Source: Halodurantibacterium flavum (GTDB taxonomy: Bacteria; Pseudomonadota; Alphaproteobacteria; Rhodobacterales; Rhodobacteraceae). Taken from it: a DNA stretch of 64,000 nucleotides. Where the stretch lies: contig NZ_JBHUGH010000002.1 in assembly GCF_042681825.1 (NCBI RefSeq), forward strand, positions 1-64,000. The letters run 5' to 3'. Shown here piece after piece: positions 41,018 through 49,058 of this stretch (position 1 is its first letter; each line of letters starts with the position of its first letter). Below the pieces are notes generated by a model. That model saw only the letters and a program-made list of their open reading frames with translations. It had not been told where the DNA came from and did not search any database. A program made the position numbers and the translations under genes.

Positions 41018-41932
41018 ATGAATCGGGTCTTTCTGTCTCGTTTCAGCCTCTATCTGGACGAAATCGTCCGTCAGGGGTCGGTTCGCAAGGCGGCGGAGCG
41101 GCTCAATGTCTCGGCCTCGGCAATCGACAAGCAACTGATCCGCGCCGAGGAGGAGCTGGGCGTTGCCATTTTCGAACGCCTGCCGCGCGGTATGCGTCTC
41201 ACCTCGGCCGGCGAGGTGCTGATCCACCGGCTGCGCGGATGGCAGAAGGATCTGACCTCGATCCGGCGCGAGATCGGCGAGTTGCAGGGCCTCAGCCGTG
41301 GCGAGGTGAAGATCGCCGCCCCGCATGAAGCCGTCCTGCTGGGGCTGCTGCCCGATGCGCTGGCGGCATTCCTGCACGAGCATCCCCGGATCAGCCTGCA
41401 GGTCACTGTCGACACGCCGGACCGGATCCGCCAACGGGTGATGGACGGGCAGGCCGATTTCGGTCTGACCTTCAGCCCGCAGCCACTGCCCGGCGTGACC
41501 GTGGTGCGCGACATGACCTTCGAGCCGCGCGCGCTGGTGCCGCTGGCCGGGGCGCCCGCGGCGCGCCGGACGTTGCCGCTGGACCAGTTTTTTGCCCGGC
41601 CGATCATCGTGCCCGATGCCAGCACCCATCTGCGTGATGTCATGGACATTGCTGCCGCCCGCTCGAAAATCCGTCTTGCGCCGGTGCTGACGACCAACTC
41701 TCTGGAACTGATCTGTGCCATGGTACGCGCCGGGGCGGGCCACGGGATGGTTGCCACCCATCCAAAAGCCCCGCTGACGGGTCTGGAGGGGCTCGCTTGC
41801 CTGCCGTTCCCCCGGGGCAGCATGCCGGGGATGACCCTGTCGCTGATCACCGCCACCGACCGCACGCTGCCGGTGGCCGCGATTCTGGCGAAGAGGCGGT
41901 TCGAGATGCAGTTTGACGCGGGTGCCGCCTGA
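41018..41932 (+). CDS. LysR-family transcriptional regulator
   Basis: 304 residues: N-terminal HTH (RFSLYLDEIVRQGSVRKAAERLNVSASAIDKQLIRAEEELGVAIFERLPRGMRLTSAG), then a LysR effector domain with two lobes (VKIAAPHEAVLLGLLPDAL, ISLQVTVDTPDRIRQRVMDGQADFGLTF). GGAAAGGAG precedes the ATG. Divergent from the ECF/PRTase operon with a T-N11-A site between them, so it probably controls that uptake system. Effector unknown; a nucleobase or its metabolite is a reasonable guess. Confidence 0.92.
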   Translation: MNRVFLSRFSLYLDEIVRQGSVRKAAERLNVSASAIDKQLIRAEEELGVAIFERLPRGMRLTSAGEVLIHRLRGWQKDLTSIRREIGELQGLSRGEVKIAAPHEAVLLGLLPDALAAFLHEHPRISLQVTVDTPDRIRQRVMDGQADFGLTFSPQPLPGVTVVRDMTFEPRALVPLAGAPAARRTLPLDQFFARPIIVPDASTHLRDVMDIAAARSKIRLAPVLTTNSLELICAMVRAGAGHGMVATHPKAPLTGLEGLACLPFPRGSMPGMTLSLITATDRTLPVAAILAKRRFEMQFDAGAA

Positions 41933-42248
41933 ACTGGCCTGTGACCCTTGCCGGGCGGCGACGACCTCGCGGGTTTGCGCGAATGCCGCGACGGAGACCC
42001 GATGAGGCGACACGGGTCTGGCGCTTGAAGCTGACGGTTTGAGCTTGGCGCAGCCTTGATTTGCTCGTGACGCTCTCTCGGCGATCCTGCACCGGCTTCG
42101 CCGGCGCATGGACACCTGTAAAACGCGAACCAATCGCGCATATAAAACGCGCCCCAGCGCCTGCTGTGCCCTAACTTTAAGCACGTTTTACTGTGAAGCG
42201 ACGTGGTGCTGTTACAATCGGCCTTGACGCATCGAAAGAATCTGTCCC
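41933..42248. other. Intergenic region, no gene seen
   Basis: About 315 bases between the LysR stop and the GntR operator. No coding features. A small GCCGGCTTCGCCGGC-like hairpin near 42100 (CCGG-cttcg-CCGG type) and a good -10-like TACAAT at 42213-42218 are present, the latter without a convincing -35 partner. Confidence 0.4.
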
Positions 42249-42280
42249 TTGTGTGACCAATCATCAAATGGTCCGCACAA
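42249..42280. promoter_or_regulatory. Candidate GntR operator abutting the start codon
   Basis: TTGTGTGACCA (42249-42259) and TGGTCCGCACAA (42269-42280) form an imperfect inverted repeat whose GACCA/TGGTC inner arms match exactly. The right arm touches the ATG at 42281, leaving no room for a ribosome site, so binding would block transcription start or translation of the regulator's own gene. Confidence 0.5.
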
Positions 42281-43096
42281 ATGATCCCGGAAACCCTGTC
42301 CAGCGAAAATGCCAGCACCGCGCTTGAAAGCCTGCGCGCGATGCTGCGGTCGGGCCGGTTCCCGGAGGGCAGCCGCCTGCCGACCGAGCGGGTGCTCTGC
42401 GATCAGCTGGGCATGAGCCGCCGCGCCGTTCGCCGGGCGCTGGAGGTGCTGGAGGCCGAGGGCCGGATCTGGCGGCGCCAGGGGTCGGGAACCTATGTGG
42501 GACAAGCCCCGGACGGGCTGCAGGACCATGTGGACATGCTGGTGAACGGCACCGACTTCATGGAGATCATGGAGGTCCGGCTGCAGATCGAGCCGCAGCT
42601 TGCGCGGCTCGCCGCCCTGCGGGCGCGCCCGGCCGAGGTGCTGCGGATGCAGGAACTGGCGCAAAAGCTGCAGGACAGCACCGACGCGGATTCCCGCGAA
42701 TTGTGGGATGGCGCGCTGCACCGGCAGATCGCGCGGGCGGCGGGCAACCGGCTGTTCCTTGCGCTTTTCGACATCGTGAACCGGGTGCGGCAGGATGAGG
42801 CCTGGCAGACGCTGCGCGAACGCGCCCGCAGCAGCGCCGGTTCGGTCAGCGTGAGCCATGACCAGCATTCCGCCATCGTCACGGCCATCGCCGATCATGA
42901 CCCCGCCCGCGCCGGCGAGGCGATGCGCCAGCACCTGATGATGCTGCGCACCATCCTTTACGACCAGACGCTGGGAGAGACCCTTGCCCCGGTCGATCTG
43001 ACCCCGCAGCCGGACACCCGCACGACGCCCAACCAGACGCCTGACCAAACGGGCCAGAAGCTGGACGATTTTCAGGAACCCCAACCAACAGGATGA
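42281..43096 (+). CDS. GntR/FadR-family transcriptional regulator
   Basis: 271 residues: winged helix (SRLPTERVLCDQLGMSRRAVRRALEVLEAEGRIWRRQGSGTYVG) then an FCD domain (MEIMEVRLQIEPQLARLAALRAR, WDGALHRQIARAAGNRLFLALF) and a ~35-residue polar tail. No Shine-Dalgarno is visible because the operator palindrome ends at the ATG; leaderless translation is possible. Its stop overlaps the next gene's start region, so it is cotranscribed with the peptide transporter it probably regulates. Confidence 0.9.
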   Translation: MIPETLSSENASTALESLRAMLRSGRFPEGSRLPTERVLCDQLGMSRRAVRRALEVLEAEGRIWRRQGSGTYVGQAPDGLQDHVDMLVNGTDFMEIMEVRLQIEPQLARLAALRARPAEVLRMQELAQKLQDSTDADSRELWDGALHRQIARAAGNRLFLALFDIVNRVRQDEAWQTLRERARSSAGSVSVSHDQHSAIVTAIADHDPARAGEAMRQHLMMLRTILYDQTLGETLAPVDLTPQPDTRTTPNQTPDQTGQKLDDFQEPQPTG

Positions 43097-43101
43097 TGGA
43101 G

Positions 43102-44622
43102 ATGAAGAACTCGCCGCACCTCAAGCGCACCCTGCTTGCCATGCTGCTGACCAGCGCCATGGCGGCGCCGCTTTCGGCCCAGACGCTGCGGATCGGACTG
43201 CAGGACGATGCCGACGTGCTGGACCCCGACCAGTCGCGCACCTTTGTCGGCCGCATCGTCTACACCGCGATGTGCGACAAGCTGGTGGATATCAGCCCCG
43301 ATCTCGAAATCGTGCCGCAGCTTGCCACCGCATGGGAATGGAGCGATGACGCATCCACCCTGACGATGACCCTGCGCGAGGGGGTGGTGTTTCATGACGG
43401 GACGCCCTTCAACGCCGAGGCGGTCGTCGCGAACATCCGCCGCTCGATCGACCTGCCGGAGTCCCGCCGCCGGAGCGAGCTTGCCTCGGTCGCAAGCGTC
43501 GAGGCTGTCGGCGAATACGAGGTCGTCTTCACGCTCGAAAGCCCGGATGTCTCGCTTCTGGCGCAGCTCTCGGACCGGGCGGGCATGATGATCTCGCCCA
43601 CCGCCGCCGAGGCCTCGGGCGCGAATTTCGGCGACAACCCCGTTTGCTCGGGGCCCTTCCAGTTCGTGGAGCGTATCCAGCAGGACCGGATCGTGCTGGA
43701 CCGGTTCGACGACTATTGGAATGCCGATGAAATCCACCTTGACCGGGTGATCTACCTGCCGATCCCCGACACGACCGTGCGTCTGGCAAACCTTCAGTCC
43801 GGCGATCTGGACATGATGGAGCGGGTGGCGGCCACCGACGCAGAGGCTGTGCGCAACGATCCGGGCCTCACCTATGCCGATGTGGTGGGTCTGGGTTATA
43901 CCGCCGTCTATATCAACATCGCCAATGGCGACCGTGCCGACAACCCGATGGGGCAGGAAAAGCTGCTGCGTCAGGCCTTCAGCCTGGCGGTGGACCGCGA
44001 GGCCGTGAGCCAGGTCGTGTTCGAGGGCACCCAGCCCGCCGGCAACCAGCCCTTCCCCCCGACAAGCCCATGGTACAATGCGGATATCCCCGTTCCTGCC
44101 CGCGATGTCGAGGCCGCCCGCGCCCTGATGGCCGAGGCGGGATACGACTCCGTCGATGTCGAGATCCAGACGCCGAACACGCCGGTGACGATGCAGATGA
44201 TGCAGGTCATTCAGGCGATGGTGGGCGAGGCCGGGTTCAACGTCTCGCTCCGCGCGACGGAATTCGCGACGCTTCTGTCGGAACAGACGGCGGGCAACTA
44301 CCAGCTGTCGCGGTCGGACTGGTCGGGCCGGGTCGATCCCGATGGCAACCTGCACCAGTTCGTCACCTGCGAGGGCGGGATCAACGACACCCGCTATTGC
44401 AACGAAGAGGTCGACCGCCTGCTGAACGAGGCCCGCACCCTGGTGGATCCGGCGGCGCGCAAGGCGCTTTACGATCAGGCCTCGGTGATCCTGACGGATG
44501 AGGCCCCGATCATCTATTTCGGCCACCAGAGCTGGATCTGGGGGATGCAGAACAGCGTGACCGGGTTCGAGGCCTATCCCGACGGGATGATCCGGCTGGA
44601 AGGCGTCCGCAAGGACGGCTGA
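43102..44622 (+). CDS. ABC transporter periplasmic substrate-binding protein, family 5
   Basis: 506 residues with signal peptide (MKNSPHLKRTLLAMLLTSAMAAPLSAQ). Mature SBP_bac_5 protein: IGLQDDADVLDPDQSRTFVGRIVYTAMCDKLVDI, GVVFHDGTPFNAEAVVANIRRSI and SLAVDREAVSQVVFEGTQ. ATG 43102 is preferred because AGGA lies 8 bases upstream; ATG 43093 and 43096 in the same frame are inside the GntR stop overlap. The family includes glutathione and dipeptide receptors; the gamma-glutamyltransferase-like gene in the operon makes a gamma-glutamyl or short peptide ligand plausible. Confidence 0.94.
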   Translation: MKNSPHLKRTLLAMLLTSAMAAPLSAQTLRIGLQDDADVLDPDQSRTFVGRIVYTAMCDKLVDISPDLEIVPQLATAWEWSDDASTLTMTLREGVVFHDGTPFNAEAVVANIRRSIDLPESRRRSELASVASVEAVGEYEVVFTLESPDVSLLAQLSDRAGMMISPTAAEASGANFGDNPVCSGPFQFVERIQQDRIVLDRFDDYWNADEIHLDRVIYLPIPDTTVRLANLQSGDLDMMERVAATDAEAVRNDPGLTYADVVGLGYTAVYINIANGDRADNPMGQEKLLRQAFSLAVDREAVSQVVFEGTQPAGNQPFPPTSPWYNADIPVPARDVEAARALMAEAGYDSVDVEIQTPNTPVTMQMMQVIQAMVGEAGFNVSLRATEFATLLSEQTAGNYQLSRSDWSGRVDPDGNLHQFVTCEGGINDTRYCNEEVDRLLNEARTLVDPAARKALYDQASVILTDEAPIIYFGHQSWIWGMQNSVTGFEAYPDGMIRLEGVRKDG

Positions 44623-44636
44623 TCCATCACGAAACC

Positions 44637-44662
44637 GGCGGGCGGGGGTTTCTCCGTCCGCC
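44637..44662 (+). promoter_or_regulatory. Intercistronic hairpin between binding-protein and permease genes
   Basis: GGCGGGCGG (44637-44645) pairs with CCGTCCGCC (44654-44662), nine pairs with one G-T, 15 bases past the binding-protein stop. Same position as the hairpins at 34706 and 57499, suggesting uneven expression of receptor and permease genes. Confidence 0.5.
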
Positions 44663-44682
44663 CCCGTTGCGGGACAGGTCCC

Positions 44683-45630
44683 ATGCTCATCTACATTGCC
44701 AAGCGGGTGCTGGTGGCGATACCCACGCTTCTCATCATCTCGCTTTTCGTCTTCATGCTGCAAAAGCTGCTTCCGGGCGACCCGGTGCTGGCCATGGCAG
44801 GCGAGGACAGGAACCCCGAAACGATCGCCTATCTGCGCGAGAAATACCGGCTGAACGATCCCGTCTGGGTGCAGTATCTCACCTGGCTCGGGAACGCGCT
44901 GCGGGGCGATCTGGGCATTTCGCTGCGCACGAACCTGCCGGTGACGGAACTGATCCTGCAAAAGCTGCCGGTGACGCTGCAACTGGCGGTGATGTCGATG
45001 ATCTTCGCGTTCCTCGTGGGCATCCCCGCCGGGATCATCGCGGCGGTGAAAAAGAACACGCTGACCGACTACCTTGCGAACCTTTTTGCGCTGTCGGGCC
45101 TGTCGGTCCCGAATTTCTGGCTCGGGATCATGCTGATCCTGCTGGTATCGGTAGAACTGCGCTGGCTGCCGGCCTCGGGATATGAATCAATCTTCGTCGA
45201 TCCGGTGCGGTCGATCCAGACGATGATCATGCCGGCCTTCGTGCTGGGCACCGCGCTTGCGGCGACGCTGATGCGGCATACGCGCTCGTCGATGCTGGGC
45301 GTGTTGCGGTCGGACTATATCCGCACCGCCCGGGCCAAGGGCCTGTCGGACCGCGAGGTGATCCTGAGCCACAGTTTCCGCAACGCGCTCTTGCCGGTCG
45401 TCACGCTGTCGGCGCTGCTCTTCGGAGAGCTTCTGGGCGGCGCGGTGCTGACCGAGCAGATCTTTACCATCCCCGGCTTCGGCAAGCTGATCGTGGATGC
45501 GGTCTTCAACCGTGACTATGCGGTGGTGCAGGGGGTCGTGCTGTTTACCGCCGTGGGCTTCATCGTGATGAACATCATCGCCGATGTGCTTTACGTCCTT
45601 CTCAACCCGCGCATGAGGGCAAGCCTGTGA
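44683..45630 (+). CDS. Peptide ABC transporter permease (DppB/GsiC type)
   Basis: 315-residue inner-membrane permease: N-terminus LIYIAKRVLVAIPTLLIISLFVFML, PGDPVLAMAGE, and EAA loop RAKGLSDREVILSHSFRNALLPVVT. Ends in DVLYVLLNPRMRASL. Overlaps the next permease by 4 bases (GTGA). Part of a peptide-type importer with the fused ATPase at 49059. Confidence 0.95.
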   Translation: MLIYIAKRVLVAIPTLLIISLFVFMLQKLLPGDPVLAMAGEDRNPETIAYLREKYRLNDPVWVQYLTWLGNALRGDLGISLRTNLPVTELILQKLPVTLQLAVMSMIFAFLVGIPAGIIAAVKKNTLTDYLANLFALSGLSVPNFWLGIMLILLVSVELRWLPASGYESIFVDPVRSIQTMIMPAFVLGTALAATLMRHTRSSMLGVLRSDYIRTARAKGLSDREVILSHSFRNALLPVVTLSALLFGELLGGAVLTEQIFTIPGFGKLIVDAVFNRDYAVVQGVVLFTAVGFIVMNIIADVLYVLLNPRMRASL

Positions 45631-46502
45631 GTGCCACCGAAACCCTGACCCAGGCCCCCGTCCCTGCCCGCTCCGGCAGCCGCGCCTGGCGCAAGCTGCG
45701 GGCGAACAAGGGGGCGATCGTGGGCTTTGGCATCGTCATCTTCTTTGCCTTCCTTGCGGTGGCGGCGCCGATCCTGCCCATCGCCGACCCGCTGCAGACC
45801 AGTTGGACGGCGATCCGGCAGCCGCCCTCGGCGGAACACTGGTTCGGGACCGACGATATCGGCCGCGATATCCTGTCGCGGATGATCTGGGGCGCACGCG
45901 CCTCGCTGATGGCGGGTGTCTTTTCGGTCGCGATTGCGGTGGCGCTCGGCGTGCCGTTCGGGCTGCTTGCAGGGTATTTCGGCGGCTGGGTCGACATGAT
46001 CGTATCGCGCGTGACCGAGGCGTTCCTGGCGATGCCCTTCCTCATCACCGCGATTGCACTGGCGGCCTTTCTGGGGCCGAGCCTTTCGAACGCCATGATC
46101 GCCATCGGCCTCTCGGCCATGCCGATCTTCATCCGCCTGACGCGCGGGCAGGTGCTGGCCGTCAAGCAAGAGGATTATGTCGAGGGCGCGCGGTCGGTGG
46201 GTCTTGGACATGCGCAGATCATGACGCGCTACATCCTGCCGAACGCCTTCCAGCCGATCCTTGTGCAGGCGACGCTGACCATTGCGACGGCGATCATCGC
46301 CGAGGCCTCGCTTTCCTTCCTTGGCCTTGGGCAGCAGCCGCCGGCGCCCAGCTGGGGTTCGATGCTGAACACCGCCAAAAACTTCCTCAGCCAGGCGCCA
46401 TGGATGGCGATGTGGCCGGGGGCCGCGATCTTTCTCGTCGTCATCGGGTTCAACCTGATGGGTGACGGGCTGCGCGACGCGCTCGATCCGCGCGAAGCTT
46501 GA
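45627..46502 (+). CDS. Peptide ABC transporter permease (DppC/GsiD type)
   Basis: 291-residue partner permease, GTG start overlapping the upstream stop. Hydrophobic IVGFGIVIFFAFLAVAAPILPI, the DppC marker PPSAEHWFGTDDIGRDILSRM, and EAA loop GARSVGLGHAQIMTRYILPNAFQPIL. Ends LMGDGLRDALDPREA. The gamma-glutamyltransferase-like gene starts 15 bases downstream. Confidence 0.95.
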   Translation: MSATETLTQAPVPARSGSRAWRKLRANKGAIVGFGIVIFFAFLAVAAPILPIADPLQTSWTAIRQPPSAEHWFGTDDIGRDILSRMIWGARASLMAGVFSVAIAVALGVPFGLLAGYFGGWVDMIVSRVTEAFLAMPFLITAIALAAFLGPSLSNAMIAIGLSAMPIFIRLTRGQVLAVKQEDYVEGARSVGLGHAQIMTRYILPNAFQPILVQATLTIATAIIAEASLSFLGLGQQPPAPSWGSMLNTAKNFLSQAPWMAMWPGAAIFLVVIGFNLMGDGLRDALDPREA

Positions 46503-46517
46503 ACCAAGGGACAGAAC

Positions 46518-48302
46518 ATGACCGAATTCACCACCCGCCCCGAGATCACCGGCAGTTTCGGCGTCGTCGCCTCGACGCACTGGATCGCATCCGCCGTGGG
46601 GATGCGCATGCTGGAAATCGGCGGCAACGCCTTTGACGCCGCCGTCGCGACGGGCTTTGTGCTCCAGGTGCTGGAGCCACATCTGAACGGCCCCGGCGGG
46701 GACATGCCGGCGCTGGTCTATTCGAAACAGAAGGACCGGATCGAGGTCATCTGCGGCCAGGGACCTGCCCCTGCCGGCGCCACCATCGCGCATTACAAGG
46801 CCGAAGGCATCGGGATGATCCCGGGCGACGGATTGCTTGCGACGGTGATCCCGGGCGCGTTCGACGGCTGGATGCTGATGCTGCGCGATTATGGCCGGCT
46901 GTCGCTGCGCGAGGTGCTGGAACCGGCGATCCATTATGCCGAATACGGGCATCCGACGCTGGCGCGGGTTTCGGCCACCATTTCGGGTCTGGCGGAGTTT
47001 TTCCGCACCGAATGGCCGACATCCCATGAGACCTGGCTGCCGGGCGGGCAGGCGCCGGCGGCGCAGTCGCTGTTCCGCAATCCGGTCCTTGCCGAAACCT
47101 GGACCCGTGTCCTGCGCGAGGCCGAGGCGCGCGAAGGGCGCGAGGCGCAGATCGAGGCCGCCCGCGACGCCTTCTATCGCGGCTTCGTCGCCGAGGCGAT
47201 CGACAACTACCTCCGGACGGCCGAGGTGATGGACGCCTCGGGGCAGCGCCACAAGGGCGTGCTGAGCGCGGATGACATGGCGAACTGGCGCGCCACGGTC
47301 GAGGCGCCGCTGACCTACGACTATCACGGCTGGACCGTGGCCAAGACCGGGCCATGGGGGCAGGGGCCGGTGCTTTTGCAATCGCTCGCCATCCTCAAGG
47401 GCATGGACGTCGCCGCGATGGACCCCTGCGGCCCCGATTTCGTCCATGCGGTGGTCGAGGCGATGAAGCTCGCCTTTGCCGACCGCGAGGTCTATTACGG
47501 CGATCCGGATTTCGCGACCGTCCCGCTCGATGTGCTGCTGTCCGACAGCTATAACGCGGAACGCCGCGCGCTGATCGGCAGCACCGCCGCGCTGGACCTG
47601 AACCCGGGCGTCGTCCCGGGCTATGAGGCGCAGCGCGACCTGACGCTGCGGATGCTGGAACGGGTGTCGGGGCAGGGGGCCGTCTATGAACCCACGATGG
47701 CGCATCTGTCGGAAAAGAAGGGCGATACGGTCCATATCGACGTGATCGACCGCGAAGGAAACATGGTCTCGGTCACGCCCTCGGGCGGGTGGCTGCAAAG
47801 CTCGCCGATCATTCCGGGCCTCGGCTTCTGCCTGAATTCGCGGGCGCAGATGTTCTGGCTGGAAGAGGGGCTGCCGACCTCGCTTGCGCCGGGCAAGCGG
47901 CCGCGCACGACGCTGACGCCCTCGCTGGCGCTGCGGGACGGCCGGCCGGCGATGGCCTTCGGCACGCCGGGCGGTGACCAGCAGGACCAGTGGCAGCTGC
48001 CGTTCTTCCTGCGCCACGTGCATCACCGGGAAAACCTGCAGGCGGCCATCGACATGCCGCTGTTCCACACGACGCATTTCCCGGGCTCGTTCCATCCGCG
48101 CACCCGCGAACCGGGCGGCGTGACGATCGAGGCGAACTATCCCGCCGCCGTTCTGGACGATCTGCGCGCGCGCGGGCACCGCCTGACGGTCACGCCGGAA
48201 TGGTCGATCGGACGGCTGACGGCGGCGGAACGGAATGCGGACGGGCTGCTGCGGGCGGCGGCGACGCCGCGCCTGATGCAGGCTTATGCGGTGGGGCGCT
48301 GA
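46518..48302 (+). CDS. Gamma-glutamyltransferase-family protein
   Basis: 594-residue Ntn-hydrolase of the GGT family. The autoprocessing/nucleophile threonine is Thr404 in KKGDTVHIDVIDREGNMVSVTPSGGW, a variant of the classic TTHFSVVD. The oxyanion/acceptor region GLGFCLNSRAQMFW and late TPSLALRDGRPAMAFGTPGGDQQ are conserved. No signal peptide, so it is probably cytoplasmic, unlike many periplasmic GGTs. Cleavage of gamma-glutamyl or related amides imported by the adjacent ABC system fits the operon. AAGGGA precedes the ATG. Confidence 0.9.
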   Translation: MTEFTTRPEITGSFGVVASTHWIASAVGMRMLEIGGNAFDAAVATGFVLQVLEPHLNGPGGDMPALVYSKQKDRIEVICGQGPAPAGATIAHYKAEGIGMIPGDGLLATVIPGAFDGWMLMLRDYGRLSLREVLEPAIHYAEYGHPTLARVSATISGLAEFFRTEWPTSHETWLPGGQAPAAQSLFRNPVLAETWTRVLREAEAREGREAQIEAARDAFYRGFVAEAIDNYLRTAEVMDASGQRHKGVLSADDMANWRATVEAPLTYDYHGWTVAKTGPWGQGPVLLQSLAILKGMDVAAMDPCGPDFVHAVVEAMKLAFADREVYYGDPDFATVPLDVLLSDSYNAERRALIGSTAALDLNPGVVPGYEAQRDLTLRMLERVSGQGAVYEPTMAHLSEKKGDTVHIDVIDREGNMVSVTPSGGWLQSSPIIPGLGFCLNSRAQMFWLEEGLPTSLAPGKRPRTTLTPSLALRDGRPAMAFGTPGGDQQDQWQLPFFLRHVHHRENLQAAIDMPLFHTTHFPGSFHPRTREPGGVTIEANYPAAVLDDLRARGHRLTVTPEWSIGRLTAAERNADGLLRAAATPRLMQAYAVGR

Positions 48303-49048
48303 TGACCTGGTCGATTGTCGCATGTGACGAAGACACCGGCCATCTCGGCGTGGCCGTGGCCAGCCGGTTCTTTGCGGTGGGGGCGCTGGTGCCCCATATC
48401 CGCCCCGGCATCGGCGCGGTTGCCACGCAGGCCTTCATCAACCCCATGTACGGGCCGGCGGCGCTCGACCGGCTGGCACAGCTCGGCCCCGAGGCGACGC
48501 TCGGGGCGCTGACCGCCGCCGATGCAGGCCACCGCAACCGGCAGCTTCACCTTGTCGATGCCGGGGGACGGGCGGCCGCCTTTACCGGGCCCGACTGCGT
48601 GAACTGGGCCGGGCATCTGACCGCGCCGGGCGTGTCGGTGGCAGGCAACATGCTGGCGGGACCTGAGGTCGTGGCCGAGACGCTGCGGGTCTATCAGGAG
48701 GGCAGGGCGCTGCCCTTTGCCGAGCGGCTGATGGCGGCGATGGAGGCGGGCGAGGCTGCCGGCGGCGACAAGCGCGGCAGGCAATCGGCGGCGCTGGTGA
48801 TCCACAAGGGGCAGGACTACCCCTGGCTTTCGATCCGTGCCGACGATCATGCCGACCCGCTGGCCGAGTTGCGTCGGCTTTACGCCGTCGCGCAGGAACG
48901 GTTCCTGCATGTGATGGAGGTGGTGCCCACCCGCGAAAACCCCAGCGGCGCGACCGACCGCAGCCATATCGACGCCCGCATCGCCGCGCTTGAGGCGCAA
49001 CGCATCGCCGAGGGACGGCCCTCGCCCTCTTTCGCCACTCCACTCTGA
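48302..49048 (+). CDS. DUF1028 protein (predicted Ntn-hydrolase)
   Basis: 248 residues of the DUF1028 family. TWSIVACDEDTGHLGVAVASRFFAVGALVPHIRPGIGAVATQAFINPMYGP is the diagnostic N-terminus; after maturation the fold is that of N-terminal-nucleophile amidohydrolases. The C-terminal 70 residues include a region rich in charged residues. Its ATG overlaps the GGT-like stop by one base (TGATG). DUF1028 genes often lie near gamma-glutamyltransferase-like or peptide-transport genes, so a second amidase step is likely. Exact function not established. Confidence 0.88.
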   Translation: MTWSIVACDEDTGHLGVAVASRFFAVGALVPHIRPGIGAVATQAFINPMYGPAALDRLAQLGPEATLGALTAADAGHRNRQLHLVDAGGRAAAFTGPDCVNWAGHLTAPGVSVAGNMLAGPEVVAETLRVYQEGRALPFAERLMAAMEAGEAAGGDKRGRQSAALVIHKGQDYPWLSIRADDHADPLAELRRLYAVAQERFLHVMEVVPTRENPSGATDRSHIDARIAALEAQRIAEGRPSPSFATPL

Positions 49049-49058
49049 GGAACCGCCG

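Noticed and set aside
45591..48323. Long - strand open frame opposite the permease and GGT-like genes
   Set aside because: Shadow of GC-rich genes on the + strand; no family-like sequence.
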